In this document: piece after piece, positions 25,264 to 39,314 of the stretch
Layout: each line of letters opens with the position of its first letter
How positions within the stretch are numbered: the first letter of the stretch is position 1
Source: Glandiceps talaboti
Taxonomy: Eukaryota > Hemichordata > Enteropneusta > Spengelidae
DNA: 64,000 bases
Direction: 5' to 3'
Assembly (NCBI RefSeq): GCF_964340395.1
Contig: NC_135560.1
Location: 10,070,098-10,134,097 of the forward strand
Notes under the pieces: generated by a model
The model's database searches: none
Seen by the model: the letters and a program-made list of their open reading frames with translations, nothing else
Told to the model about the DNA's origin: nothing
Position numbers and translations under genes: made by a program

Positions 25264-28200
25264 GTCATAGTATGTTTATGAAACCGTTTTGCGCTACTGG
25301 GCCTCGCGTTACATAAATGTTTATACATCGTTGACACTTGGTCATTTTCCCACCGAGTCTTTCTCAGGATAAGCCCCAGAAATCATATTTGCTATAGTAG
25401 AAATATCGAATAGGCCATTGTCAGAGTCAGTATAAATGTCTATAGAGAAACAAAGCTGCTGTTTCGGTCAAATATTTAGTTTCGTCGTTTACATCGGAGC
25501 CTCGGTTATATGCTTGAAAGACGTCGATCACTTTTGTAAAAGTTGTCTGGTTATATTTGACATTGTCGAATCACACGCTGGATCTTTTCTTCTGCGTTAT
25601 GTTGCTCTGTGGTGACGATTGTGAATGGCTTGTCGAAATGACAGTCATCCAATTGGTTACGTAGTTATGATTAAATTACCAAATACATTCGATGGAACAA
25701 TGTCTGTTCACGGTTTCAAACAAGTTTTAAAAAAATCCTTGCTAATCTCCCCGAGCGCTCTAGTGGGAGTCTCCTTACTGAAGGTCGCTGGGACTTTTTC
25801 TACGAGTCTGGAAATTCACTTTCCCGTGTTAAGACAGCTTTTCCCCTGTGCCTTGTTGCAACAATTCCTTCATTTTCTCCCCCAGAAGAAAAGAAAGCGG
25901 CAAGCCTTTCAAGAGCCGAATTGGCATGTATAACCACTGTAATTGAATAAGGTAGACCCATGATCTATGAGGCTGAATGGGCCCGTTTCTTAAATCAAAT
26001 CAGGCAGCTCAAAAAACGATTCACACGTACTCCGGGCCATATTCCCTACCTGCCCGAAGACACAACTTTATTTAAATGGGCAAGGGCGAGAAAAAACACC
26101 TCGTGAAAAAGAAATTTGTGATGACTCCGAACATGCATTTTGTTAGCTGTCTCTTGTGGCCTCTAAAAACACGAGTACATCACCAGGTAAAATTATGAGG
26201 ACTGTAGCGTGAAAACGGTCGGCACAATCACGTGTATGCACCCCTGCGATCTCAGCCTATGTTCATTATAAAGGGAACGGGAGATCAATATTTCTCGTTC
26301 TCAATTGCATTACTTTCGCGTTTTACACTTTTCAATTCAGTGACAAGAAAGCCCTTTGTCTCTATTCACTACGCACTTTTGAATGCTAAAATCACAATAG
26401 CGATAATTTAATTTTGAATTCTTTTTCCTCTACTGTAAGCTAATGCAATATAGCTATTAATGTATATCTTATGAACCATCCCCCAAATACCACGTTAGGT
26501 ATGGTTGCGTCATGAAAAGGCAACCAGGCGACGTGAGATTTCTCGGCGACGGGGGAATTTCGTGAAAGCAGGCATGTGTTGGTGGAGCAAAGAGCGATCT
26601 AAATCTCCGTCAAAATTGGAAAGCACAAAAAGACCAAACATACAAGACCGTATACAAAGATAAGGGAACTCCTCGTCAGTGAAATTGTGTGCTTATTCCA
26701 AATAGAAATATATATGTATGTGGGCCAGATTGTACTTCAAATGCAATTATCGAAAACGCGTGGCGCTTCGAGAAAGAAAGAGTCTGCTGGGAACAGAGCA
26801 ATATTTGGCTTGGAGGTGTGGACAAAACGTGAAGTGTAGAAAAAAAAATCAATCGCTATGAAGTAAAGTTTATATTTAGAGATTCTAGGCGCATTTGAAA
26901 GGGATTAGCGAACAATTGGTTTTGTTTCTGTACTTAATAATAAACCAGCAACGTGTTCCTTTTTACTAGTAGGAATGTTTAGCAACACAAGACAAAAGAC
27001 AGAAATTCATCTTTGTGTTTCGATGAAAAACAGTCTAAATATACCAACGCTACTTGAATGGGATAGTACCCGTAGTTATGAAATTTATGAGTTGCTCAGC
27101 AATGTTCAAGCTCGAAATTCAATTTTTTTAAAATCGTAAAACATTAGGGTTTGGGGCGTTTGATACGCAGCAAATTTCAAAAGACCACACTTTTTTTTTC
27201 TTTTTCGTCATCAAATCGTTCAAATCAATAAGTTTTCCTGTCATAAAATGTTGGTTCGTTTCCACCCTGGAACTCCATACGTAAATATGAATATATAATA
27301 ACTTCGATTAGTGTATCGATCAGTTGGAATACTCTTTTTTTTTGCCTTCAAAACGGAGTCCAATTTCACATAACATCTGATATTAACATCAAACAACGGA
27401 ACTGGAGTAAAGCTAATACAACGGTTGAAAACTAAACCTCCGTGAGAAAGACACCGAAATATTTACCAAATTTATCGTTATATTTGGAATAGACCATACG
27501 ATTATGTTAGCTTTTCTTTGGACTTTATTTATTTCGCTAAGCCTAAAGACAACAACTCCATTGGTTATCCATCTACGCTTACACGCAATACTCTGTGTCG
27601 ACGTACCCCGTTCGGAATTGCAAACATTCCGTTGACAAATTCCTGTCCTCTATGTCTAGCTGGATTTCTTCTGTTTTTGAAATTTGATCGATTGAACGAT
27701 TCCTGCGAAAGATTGTTTTAATATTTGTAGTTTTTTACAGCACGATATTTCAATGTCAAATTATTTATATTTCCAAATACTGTAATTGCTATCTCCGACA
27801 CGATGCCAAGTCGTTCTACCAGTAAAAGCTGTTGGTAGAAAAGCAAAACATTTTTTTGTAGACAATTCGTGTTAACTTCCCCACTTCATTGAATACCCCC
27901 CCCCCCTCCCAACTCATAATACAACTGTGTCCTTATCCGTTATCGATGTACATGGGTGGGGCCAACCACAAGTTGAAATGTTATTTTTAAATCAAAATTT
28001 CATCACTCTCTCAACAATATATCACTTGACATTAATTAATAACCATCAAGCTAACAACTAACTTCACACTAAACTTCAACTTCAACAGTGTCTCCCCTGA
28101 AGTTTTCATTTCGGCTCAGTAGGTTTTGATGGGAAAGGGGGACTGATAATAGGAAGTTATTGACATTGAACAAACTGTTAAAACGTAACGGAGTACACTG

Positions 28201-31200
28201 AATCGTACGTATCTGTAGAGATACAGTAACTACGTAGTCAGCCACCCAATGGAAGTCAATCAATTTTAGCCGAACTGCAATCGAAATATTGTCAGACTGA
28301 AAAATAGCAATTTTTTTTCATGTTACTCTTCTGATTCGCTACGAATAGTACATTACAAAGGAAGACGTGTGGTGTATGTGCTAATAATAATACGTACAGG
28401 GCAAGGCCAGGAAACGTAGGACTCATACCTATAAATACGAAGTATCGGTAGTAGCCAACAAATTTCTGACTAGGAAAAAAAATTCAAGACATTTGCAAAT
28501 CGCGATTAATATGTCTTTCGACCGTCTATAGATTTAGGAGACGACAACGATCAATTTGCGGAGAAGTCTCTTTGTCCGTGTACATCAACAACACTCCAAT
28601 TTAGCTCTGTATAACAAACAAACCAGAGTAGGCGTTTTTGTTTTTTTTTCGTCTCGTTTGCTACCAAACTGACAGCAATCAAAGTCAACTTACGTGAATA
28701 AATCTTAGTAAAAGTGGTTTCGCTTTTCTTTCACCCTTGAAAACTTTGAGAATTTGATTTTGTTTCCAAAAAGTAGCACAGAGAGTCCTCCAGGAATAAT
28801 TCATCCACGAAATGTATAAGAATGAGAACGTTTCTCCATCGGCGGAAAGTTTTAGAAATTTGAGGGCACCCTCAAAAGTTTGGGGGTATCAACTTTCATA
28901 CAATTAGTCTTGTAGAACATATATAGTTAATTCCTTTCGGTATTACTAAAATAGACCCCTTTCCTTTGATTTAGCAAATGTTCTCTTTTGCAGCTCATCA
29001 CGGAAAGAAAAAGTTTGATATACAGTTTAACATAAAGGAATAATCCGGACACGATTCAGACATGCACTCTTATGAATGTAACGATACAGAAACAGGGATA
29101 ACACATCTATGTCTGTCTGTGAAAGTTGCTCTTCATTTTCAAAAACAAATCTAATTTTAAGTGTATCATGGGTTGTAAATCTTTTATTTCCATATGGTGA
29201 TTCATTTAAACTACCATCAAAATAATTCTAGACTAATGGCGTTAAAACAACAGCTTTCAGGTCTGTCGACATCACTGAATTTATAGTCTATGAGAGACAA
29301 TGGTAATACATATTGCAGGTACACAGCATTTTTTATAAAAAAAAACTTACTAATCATTTTTATTAGTTGGGTGCGTTGCTTTTCGATATTATAGAATATG
29401 CTTAACTCTAATAGTTGTACATCCCCACAAACACCATCAGCTGAAACTGGCGCAACTTTCATCTGTACCTACACTCTACACTGGTGTGCAAAATCCGTTC
29501 ATGACCTGCTTATTTCTTTTCTTATCACACAGGAAGATGAATTTATTCTGTGCCAACTTCTCAATACCCTGTTTCATTTGAATAAAGCACAGAGGGTCAT
29601 GGTGGCTATTTTCGGATATATCTGTTAATCCTCAGAGTACAAATTGCACGCCATCTTGACGAGAGTCAAATTGTCGATTTTTATGGCTAATGGCGTTTAA
29701 AATTCAAGGAAAGTACGTTAACTCTATACTAGTCCAAACAAGTACGATCGGAAATCTCTAACAGCAGCAAAAATAATAAAAACAGCTCTTCAATGAAATA
29801 TATCTATGATCAATTTCAGGCTGTATGCATTTTTACTTTGTGTTTGTATAGGTATATTTCAATCAAGATACATACATCATTATGGGTGATATCAGCGCTA
29901 TGAGTTTAGTCCTCCCCTACCTTTAATACCCTTGCTCATATCATACTTGTAATGAAATCAACATCAATGCTCGGTATCATTCGGTTAACCCACATCAACG
30001 ACCGGTCGCTATAATGAAATGTAACAACATATATGTACTACACAAATTACTTCTATATTGACATAATGAAACGATGATTTCAAAACGATTAAAAACCCTT
30101 ACATAGGCAACAATATGATTGCAATGGACACAGCAAAATCGTCTGCTTGTATTATAAGCCACCTGCTAATCAAGGTAAACCTTTGAAAGAGAAAATTACA
30201 AATTCATATTTTTACAATCTACTACGTATACGCTCTCAGTGTAGACTTTTTAGTTCATTTGTTTTTCAAGGGGACAGGTAATTTTGACAAGGTGGGTAAC
30301 CATAACACGTTTTCATATGCATTTTTCATTATTACTTTCTTAGAGTAAATAAAAATTATACAGAGCTAACTTCAATACAAATAAGACATGTTATTACTAT
30401 ACAACCCGTTCACAGTATATGAGTATAGAGAAACGTGAAGCACAACCCAACATTTACCCCCCTCCCGCCCTCACCCCCATCTGATTCTGTCTCTACATTT
30501 CATTGAAATGGACTACGTTCTTTGCTCTAATTACAGGAGTTAAAAATCGAAAACACGGTGTAAAAATAAATTATTGATTTCGAGTATTTCAAACTGTATT
30601 TGGTTCGAATCCATGGAGAGATTCTGGCTATTCTGGCTATAGTCAGTGAAAATGGAACACTCTTCGTCCTGCATAGATTTAGCATAAATTTATGGTAGAA
30701 GAGGGTGTTACAAAAATATGAATATTTTTTTGTTTTGTTTGATATATTCAAAGTTTCGTATTTAGAAGTGTCAAGTCGTTTCGTTTTGTATCATTGACTG
30801 GTAAATTAGAATCTCTGTTTAAGTTCGAACAACCGATTCAAAGAAATAAACAAAAAAAAAGATTGTTTCGTTTCTCATTTTTTGACAACAGGTAGACTCC
30901 AATCATTTGCATAAAATTGTTCAACATATGTTTCTGATGGTCTATTCTGGTAGTAGGTTAGTAGGCAGTGGTTGTTTGCATGTCATTATTGAAGTTGTTT
31001 ACCATTATCGCTAGGAGAACAGACACACGGTCTACATTGCTGCTGCAATGAATTTGCCATTCAAAAGTCCTTTCAGTTTCATTGTCGCGTATTGATTGTT
31101 ACAGTTTTCATTGATTTCAACTGGGGAGACATGTTGTCCGGATGTAACTATTTTGTCAATTCTCTGACAATGTTTACTTTTTTTTCTTGCGTCGGGAGAG

Positions 31201-31224
31201 TGGAAGGTTGTGTGTGTATGTTGC

Positions 31225-31265
31225 GTGTGTGTGTGGTGGTGGTGGTGGTGGTGGTGGTGGTGGGG
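31225..31265. repeat. (GT)n-(GGT)n run
   Basis: A short GT run leads into about nine GGT triplets. Confidence 0.95.
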
Positions 31266-31720
31266 GTTAAGTTGACCTGCATCTGAGTTCTACACCAATG
31301 GATATTAACTGTACCAGTTTCACGTCGTCTACTGGCCAGGACTCCAAAATACAACCATCTGACAAATACCAATTAAACGCGATTATAGAAATACTTAATC
31401 AAACTCAGCTACGGATACGCAAGCAGAATGCTGGCAGCCTGCATCTGTAACGTTTTCCCACACTGTATAACGTTCACTCCATCAAGGCTTAAACTTTCCG
31501 AAAAAAAAAGTATTACATGTACAAAGAAAAGGATCTTTAATTTCAAATTCAAATGAACCAGTCTGTAACATATTTGAATTGTGTGTGGAGTTCTACCCTT
31601 GTTTAAAAACTAACTTATCTCGTTTATAGATTTATGAATTATGCTTGCTAACATATGAGACGCTATCATGCATATAATATTTCCCCCAGAGGATTTGTAA
31701 GGTGGATGTAAACTTTGTAT

Positions 31721-31735
31721 GGGGGGGGGGGGGGG
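31721..31735. repeat. G15 homopolymer
   Basis: Fifteen consecutive G residues; the length may be uncertain owing to sequencing error. Confidence 0.9.
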
Positions 31736-31876
31736 TAAAAATCCGTTCCATGTTCTAAAAAGCAGACTATCGAGCATTACCCGCCAAATTTGCCAACCAT
31801 CTATTGCAGAATGTTATCTCCCATCCCACTAGTTTGTTCAATGCATGTCTTTCCGTAATATAGACATGTCGATGTT

Positions 31877-31890
31877 GTTACTATAGCAAT
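31877..31890. promoter_or_regulatory. RFX X-box variant
   Basis: GTTACTATAGCAAT is a near-palindrome of RFX half-sites with 2-bp spacing and a changed last base. Candidate only. Confidence 0.35.
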
Positions 31891-34800
31891 GAATCCGAAC
31901 ACAATTGCTGTATTATGCTTTAGGATGATATTCGAGGGTATCAAAAAAGCCACTCCGCTTGATTTTTTATGGTAAGTATGGAACCAACAAAGGTGTGTAA
32001 AAATATACATTCACTGTTTCAGTTTGCATAGACAATTTATGACTTGCCATGCCAAAGTATTACTTGCAAGGGAAAAAATGACACATAATTGCAGGATTAT
32101 CTATCCATAGTATGTGATACGTATATAGTCACTATACACATTGACTCAGTAACTTGAAAAGAATTATTATTATTATTATCAATAATATGGTTTGAATGGC
32201 TCTACAAAGTAGCACTGTTTTTCAAGACTCAAAATTAGCGTAGTGCAGTAACAATGTCATGATTTTCCGATGGGCACCACAAAAATCAGGAGGGGGGTAT
32301 CAAAAAAAAGTCTTGCCAATATGACACCAATATAATAGTATAATTTAACACGTTAATTTGTGACATGGGAACATGTTCCTAAAGTTTGTTTAAAGATTTT
32401 CCATTACAAAAAAATAGTTGATGACATTGGCAATTCGTTGGAAATATTTCCTAATAAATGATATGGGATTAATGACTTTGAGAGTTTTGAAATTGAACTT
32501 TTTGATATAGTTAATATAACCTACTTACTGCATACAAAGTGGTGTCAACAGTGTTAGAAATTCTCGTCTATTTCCTTAATCTAAACGTAAACGTAGCAAA
32601 TAGTGCAATTAGTAAGCTGATGGCCAAAAGGAAGTGCCAGTCCTACTGTTTTTTGTGTTCAGCGATGTGGGTTATGTAGAGAAATAGAGTCAGAAAATTC
32701 CTTTTGGTAAAACTGTCACAAATTTGTTTTACCTAAGCGACATGGCCAATTTATAAACTTTACACCTTCATTAGATGAACAAATGAGTCAGACGGAGTGA
32801 AAAGACAGGAACGATATTCGCTTGAGTGACCAAATATAAAAGGCGGTGCGAGTTTCTGTGTGACAAGGGGGGCTTCTTTTTTCGGGGTATTCTAACCAGA
32901 GAAGACTACCCAAAACACGGAACACGTGGGAACAAAAGGGCGGTAAGGGATAAAGAACTGAAAGTTAAAGAGGCTGGAAAAACGGTGAATGCGGAGAATC
33001 CACTAAACAAAAGCTTAGTTTAGATTCAATGAGGAAACTGGCACATTGACGGGGGAAAATAATTGACCAATAAAGAACGCTGAACAGGCTCACAGCGGCA
33101 TTTCTATAGAAATAGGAACGCTTGCCTTTCATCGGTTTACATACAGGTACCACGTATTCATTCCCACCTGAATGAAACTGAAACGCTGCAAATATTAACA
33201 GTTACCGAAGAGCTGTGTTTTTTTTCTCGATGTAAGGGGGAAAGAGAACAGGACAACGAGGTCTCGGTTTAATGGGTAGTCACGTGATCAGAGGAATACA
33301 TTTTAAAGGTGTTCAGATTGAAATAACTGTGGAGTCAGTTATTATATTTCGTCTCTTTACAATAGCATTGTGTTGTTGATGTTTTTGAAGAATTATTTGT
33401 TTTCCTGGCGAATGGCAAGTAAAACGAGTTTATGCATGGTTATCGTGGCTTTTGTGGCATCTTTATGAGGTGGAGGAATAAATTGTTGGGTATCAGAAAC
33501 AGATGAGGGGATGGGGTCAATCACGGTGACTTAAGCGCGATTTCCCTGTCTTAAGTCCCCATATATTACCCAACGGCACGACAGAAAAACGTGCACTAGT
33601 CGCTGCAATAGAAAAGCCCCCTTATTCTTGATAACGACCACCCATCGTGTGTTCAAAATATGAAATCACATTTTTGGAGTCTCGTACATATATCACCACG
33701 GCGTATTCGATAGCATACCGTTCGTTGTATTATCATAAAAAATGTCCACAGAAGTTGAAATATGAACGTAATGTGAAATAAAGCAGCCATCGTTTTTGGC
33801 TTTAGGGATTTCAAACAAAAAAAAGTGAAATATATCTGTTCGCCTTCACGCTGATTTAAACCGGCAGTCGTTTATTGTTGCAAATGGTTCAATTTAAACT
33901 TGTGTTCTGTAATGCGCACAATGGAATCGGTTGAAATTGATGTCAGATGGTTATAGTGAGTCTGTGTTTGTTTTCACCCATCACCGAACCAGCTGGAGTA
34001 GGTTTTCTACATTACACAGTTCTGGTACGCTCATTTGTTTGGGAATATAATTGCAGAAATTAAGTCAAAAAATACACACCCTTAAATTCAAATATCATTC
34101 TATGTATTACTTTTATTGATTCAAGTCTAACGTGCATAATTTATACAGCCTTTGTGTATTGGTAGTGGTGGAAATTTAAACAACGGTAACTCTAACATTG
34201 TAATGTGAAATAATAATGTCTACTTATCTGACTTTTTTTTTTACTATTCATTTTTTTTTGTCGAATAAATATTGATATAAATTCAACAAGACGTTCGAAA
34301 ATTCTAGGCGTAAAGAATTAAGCGGGAAAACCAGTCGCCTATGCATGAAATTGTCTCGCATCTGTGAACTTTCATATGTCTGTGAATTGCACATAGGTTT
34401 GACACGTAAATACAGGATGGCATCTATCAATCATTTTGAAATTATACAGTCTGTTCTATCGATCCGGAGTTGGTGGAATTCTCAAGTGTCAGAGAAGTTT
34501 AATATTTGTCTACTTCACGTTGAAATTACATATAATTCGGCCGTTAGTTTAACGAATCACAACGTAGCCGTGGGCGAGTAAAATGTGCTATATAATATTT
34601 TTTAAGGGGCAATCCCAACACGTATATCATTCACTGTGTGTACATACTGTCATGTTCGGTCCTACTGCTTAATTTCAAGTACTAGTTTAGGGTCTCCAAG
34701 AATTCAGGGCAAAGGTCACCACAAACGAAAATCGTTCATCGAAAGATTTGTTTTCTAAGATAGTGCTTTCGTAAACTATTTGAAGTCTACAACAACCCAC

Positions 34801-37800
34801 AGGTTTGGAATCGTTGCGAAAACGTATGACAGACCCAAAAGTTTACTCTACTTACAGCCAGTACAACAACGTGATTAAAACAGCTAAATTTGATTTAACG
34901 TGTTCTTAACATTAAAAAAAGAGATAATTCCCAGTTTGCAGGAGATTATCAACGTTTTTTTACGCTATCATTTCTGTAAGTATCCAAATAAATGGTCGTT
35001 ATTATTTTTTTTAGAAAAAAATATTGGGAAGATTAGAGAAGGTAAATGCATTTCAATATTGCGATATTTCCATACTCGAAAATGTCAATGCACATAATAC
35101 GAGAAATCTTTATTGTTGAACAAGTTTGGTTCTAATATGTTTGTTAGTCCAATATTTATGATGGAAATTAAAATGAAAGCGTACAAGCAAAGCGATAATT
35201 GTTCGTTTCATCTCGTACAGCGATCGCATTTCATTGGAGTTTGCTCGTTTACAAATAAACCCTATGACCTCAAATGAAAGTAAAGTATTCATTGGAAAAT
35301 TTCTGACACGAAAAACTTATTTTGATAAAACACACTCTGCCACTTGAATACTTCCTTTCGTCTCCATGGCAACTACATTCACTAAGCGTGCTTTTCTAGC
35401 TCTTTTCTTCCACTCAGTCCAATGTGATTCATATATACAACGCTACGTGATTATTCAAAAAAGTAATATTTTCCTTATCGCGTATAATTAAATTATTCTC
35501 GGGCCCTCCTCCTAGATTTTTAATGGAACGGGAAATGAAGCGAAATGGCATAGGGATAAATAAAAAGAAAGAAATACCATCATTGATATCACCAGCTGTA
35601 AAGTACAGGGAGCTGTCATGTTACAATCGGTGAAACTTCTTGATTGTCTGATTCCTGTGTCGCTGTTTGCCAATCGAGATTCAAGTTTCTCTCTTACCCG
35701 ATACGTTATCTGAGTTTACAGTTAAACAGTCCAGAAACGCTGGAGGCGAAAGACCCTAGTGTGACTTGTCCGGCAACCACAAGGGAGATAGTTGCCTATT
35801 AAGTTACATCTGGTTTTTCAATGTTTTGGCTGTCAGAAGAGAACAAAACTGTCTCAATCGCCACTGATTTTGCCGTAAGGTGCTTCGGTATACAGTTCTT
35901 CAACAAAATGGAGAGCTTTGAACTAAAAGCCGACAAACAAGCACTGAATGCTTAAATCTGCATAAATCTCATTGGCCATAATAAGATCAATCAAGAGAAA
36001 AAAAATGATCAAAGGCCTCTCGGTCCGTGCACACGTAGTGTTTCCTACACTAGTATACAATTGGACCTTACAAAGCGCACAGCACGCAAAGTTTCGAGTG
36101 TATAAACGTCTGTTAAAGAGATCCGTTTGAGCGGCAAATTCGCGGGGAGTGGTCGTTCAGAGAGAAGACAACTGAAAAAGTGAAAAACAGTAAAAAGGAA
36201 CGCTGATCGTGTAGCTAGTTTTCACGTTTTATGACGACGTGTACACCCAGGGTGTTATTGTAAAACCAATGCTATAGACTTTTTTGTTAGGTTTGGGAAT
36301 CAAATTATGACATATCGTACTGTCCGATGTGTACTATGTAACGTGCCGGACCACCTACGGGAACATGGAAACCATATACGCTAACAGAATACCAATACGA
36401 GATATGCGCTATTGATTAAAACACAGTACCGAAGGCAAACTGTTTACGGCCTGAGTCGTGGTGCGTACGTTTTCTAAACCGTTTTTGAAACCTTTTAATT
36501 ACTGGGCTAATAAAGGTTGGTGAGTTCTAAATGGGAGACATGTCCCTTGTGTTTTGATTTATCTTTTCTTTTGAAATGCCAGCCACAACACAAGACGTAG
36601 TCGCACCAGTTCCAGACTGGACGAGGCCAGTGTACGCCTGAATTTCTTTGGGAGAAGGTGGGTCGGTATTTTGTTTGGTAGGGCATGACACACTCGCCAA
36701 TTAGTGACTATTGTACTATTGTATACATTAGCACTCATTACAGCCCTAATTAACACTGTCGCATCGTCTGAAGGGACCCTCCCTTTCTTGTGGCTGCGTA
36801 AGCATTGGCAAGTTTGGAAAGAAAATAAAAGGCGGAGCGGCTGAATTTAATTAAACATTGGGCCCCTGCTGTGCGTGAAATCGAACAATACAATGGAAGC
36901 GACCAGTACCCATTCACACCTTAAGACGCTGGAGTTGGGCCAGCTATACCAACCTTTCTTCTTCTTCTAGTTTTAAAACTCTGGAAAGCATTACAGAAAA
37001 CAGCTCAAAAAACCGGTCTTTGGGAAAAATGGCTGTGCAGACATAATTTTGGTCATTGAAAACTGACTAGACTAATAGACGCTGTTCAAACTACCAGCTG
37101 GAACTGATTGGCCGAGAGACCACAATAGCTCAACCACAAGGTGGAGGCAGAGTTAGATCTGGCGTGGCCCTCTGCTGAAAAGGTTCTATGAGAGGGGATT
37201 TAAATGGTCAATCTTGTATAAAAGAAAGCTAATTAAGTCAAATTAGAATATGTAAAAGACACGAGATAGAGATCTGGACTATTTTTTCTTCTTTAAAAGT
37301 TAACTTTTACTGGAAAAGGCCAACCGACTATATCGCTCACAGATTCGGATTAAGAAGTTGACGTTTTTGAATGTTTCAAAGGGAAAATAAAACCAATCAA
37401 TAGGACTTTTTGAAACAAAACACTTACATGAGCTTAAAAAGTGAAGGCTTAAAGCGAACAACAATGCGACTAATTATATTTATCCTGTACCCTATGTAAT
37501 TACACATTAACTGTGTTTTGTATAGACAGTCAAATGTTATTATGTAACAACTTACTCCGAGTCCAAGAGTCGTTTTCTTACTCTGAGCCAAACCTTTACA
37601 ATAACCACACAAACACTTCGTTCCAGTTCATATTACTTATGTGCTGTTTTTTTTATTTTCTGTAATTCGTAATGGCTTCTCCCGATATAAAAGCTAACAT
37701 TTTTTGTCCATCTGTAACCTTTTTTATATAGATAAAATGCATGTATTTTGTGACTATCCCTACGGAGTTGTACTTGTACCAGTTTTGTTCATAGTTTCCT

Positions 37801-38602
37801 TGTTTTTTTTGGTTGTCATCTGACAATTTTCAAAAAAAAGGTTGTTCTAAGAGATTGCCATAGAAGTGTATTCGTCACGTAATTCATGAATATACGCTGA
37901 ATATTGCCCCCTGAATATGTCACAGATAAATAATATTTAAAATCTTTAAAAACAGTATCAGGCTTGTTTCTTTGTTACGTGACTTAAATCAGCTCAAAAG
38001 ACTTGAATGAATACAAAGAACGAGCTGGAAAAATTCGATAATAAAAAAATGTCCTCTCACAGGTTGTACAGCAGTACAGCGAGGATGGCAGCCCTAACTC
38101 ATCGGGCGTAGTATCACGTTGATATTTGTTGTCAGTTTAAATCGCCACTTCACCATCTACGTATTGCATCTGCGAAGGAAACCTGAGATCGGCTTCATAA
38201 ATACCGGCTTTAAATAATTTTACTTTAAGTTTTCCTTTTTAAACAAACTGCTCCCTGTACACTACGGTGTCACAGAGCCTAGGGCACGACTTCTGCCATA
38301 TCGTCTATGTTTTTAAAGCACACTACTATACCATAGCACGGTGCCTATTACACTGCGCACTGGTCGTTCACGTCGTAGCTACACATGTCTATCCATCAAG
38401 GGGCCAATGGTACTTGTCTATTCATTACCAACATAACTCTGTTCTCTTTTGTATTAATGAATATTATTAATTGGTCACCTCTACCGCCAGTAATGTACAT
38501 TTCGTTTGGGAATTTTCAACGCTCAGTGATCGTGTCGATTTCACTTATACGTTAGATCTTCATCTAGGTTGCCCCCGTTACTACTGTATGTATAGCCTTG
38601 AC

Positions 38603-38605
<3 letters not shown>

Positions 38606-38643
<38 letters not shown>
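38606..38643. repeat. (TC)n microsatellite
   Basis: About 19 CT/TC dinucleotides, some 550 bp beyond the Islet stop codon. If the 3' UTR extends this far it would be read as GA repeats in the transcript. Confidence 0.95.
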
Positions 38644-38646
<3 letters not shown>

Positions 38647-39194
38647 CCTCTTATGCATAATTTACTAACTTAGGGTTGTTTTGCAACAAGAAAGATACCC
38701 CGTCAGACAAGACACAAATTAGAATATGTACACCCTAAATCAAATGTTATTTGGTCACTGAGTTTGAAATCCCATGTATACTGTACTGCCGCGTCCATAC
38801 AACAACAACAACTCATCATCACGATGAACATGTGTATATTGTTTTTGTTCTTTTTTTTCCCAGAGTTCGGTTTATGTGCAATCGATTTGGACAGAACTGT
38901 GACGCTACTTTAGAGGATCAAGCTTAAAACTGACGGTCTCGTCATTTCTGTCACGTGTTAAACGCGTGTTAAACGGGAACTTGAAAGCAAAATGTCATCA
39001 AGCACACATAATTAGAGAAAAAGTCCCAGCTTACGATCCAGGCAGACGTCGGTGTGGATTGAGTGACAGTCCCTTTTTGCAAGTTAGGTAGTTATCCGCG
39101 AAGTTGATCCGCCAATCCTCTCCAAACTGACAAAAAAATGGTCCTTTTTTTCGGAAAATATAAAATCACAGCATAATATTCTGTCTTGCTTTTT

Positions 39195-39314
39195 TTATTC
39201 ACTCGATGTTGATATTGCTGATGGTGGGGGGTTACTGTCTGCTAAGGTATCTTCCGGTGGGGGAGTTAATTGTGAATCTTCGTGATTCGGTGGATTGCCT
39301 TCGGAGAAATTTAC
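39195..39314 (-). CDS. Isl: Islet coding exon 6 (C-terminal tail and stop)
   Basis: The exon encodes residues 318-356 and ends in TAA at 39197-39195. The opening VNFSEG is exactly the vertebrate ISL1 continuation after FQQL. Upstream is an excellent acceptor, a long pyrimidine tract (CTCTTCCCGTTTTGC...) ending TTCACAG, and the join is phase 0. The rest of the tail is rich in Pro, Ser, Asp and Glu (LTPPPEDTLADSNPPP) and lacks the vertebrate terminal LPDTPNSMV-like motif. An AATAAA hexamer at 39199-39194 overlaps the stop codon; a polyadenylation site set by it would give a very short 3' UTR. Another AATAAA on the gene strand lies at 37657-37652, about 1.5 kb further on. A plus-strand open frame across this exon is its antisense shadow. 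Confidence 0.88.
   Translation of the reverse strand, partial: VNFSEGNPPNHEDSQLTPPPEDTLADSNPPPSAISTSSE

Larger units (their letters stand above)
22367..39194. other. Long non-coding interval downstream of Islet
   Basis: About 17 kb without a recognised exon, RNA gene or mobile element, and without long tetranucleotide arrays. The Islet 3' UTR should occupy part of its right end, but its limit is not visible. It holds a hairpin at 25239-25263, an X-box variant at 31877-31890, a GGT run, a G15 run, an X-box-like site with one good half (GTCTCCATGGCAAC, 35360-35373) and a TC run. Open frames up to 103 codons show no known domain. Confidence 0.5.

Noticed and set aside
30602-30612. GGTTCGAATCC, resembling a tRNA T-loop
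   Set aside because: The flanking bases do not form a T-stem, and no acceptor, D or anticodon arms can be drawn.
31200-31275. Minus-strand VNLTPTTT after an AG, considered as the last Islet exon
   Set aside because: It has a poor pyrimidine tract, the rest is a translation of GGT/GT repeats, and a far better exon 6 was found.
38120-38185. Minus-strand VSFADA... after CTCAG, considered as the last Islet exon
   Set aside because: Only ten residues before a stop, no pyrimidine tract and no similarity beyond the first few residues.
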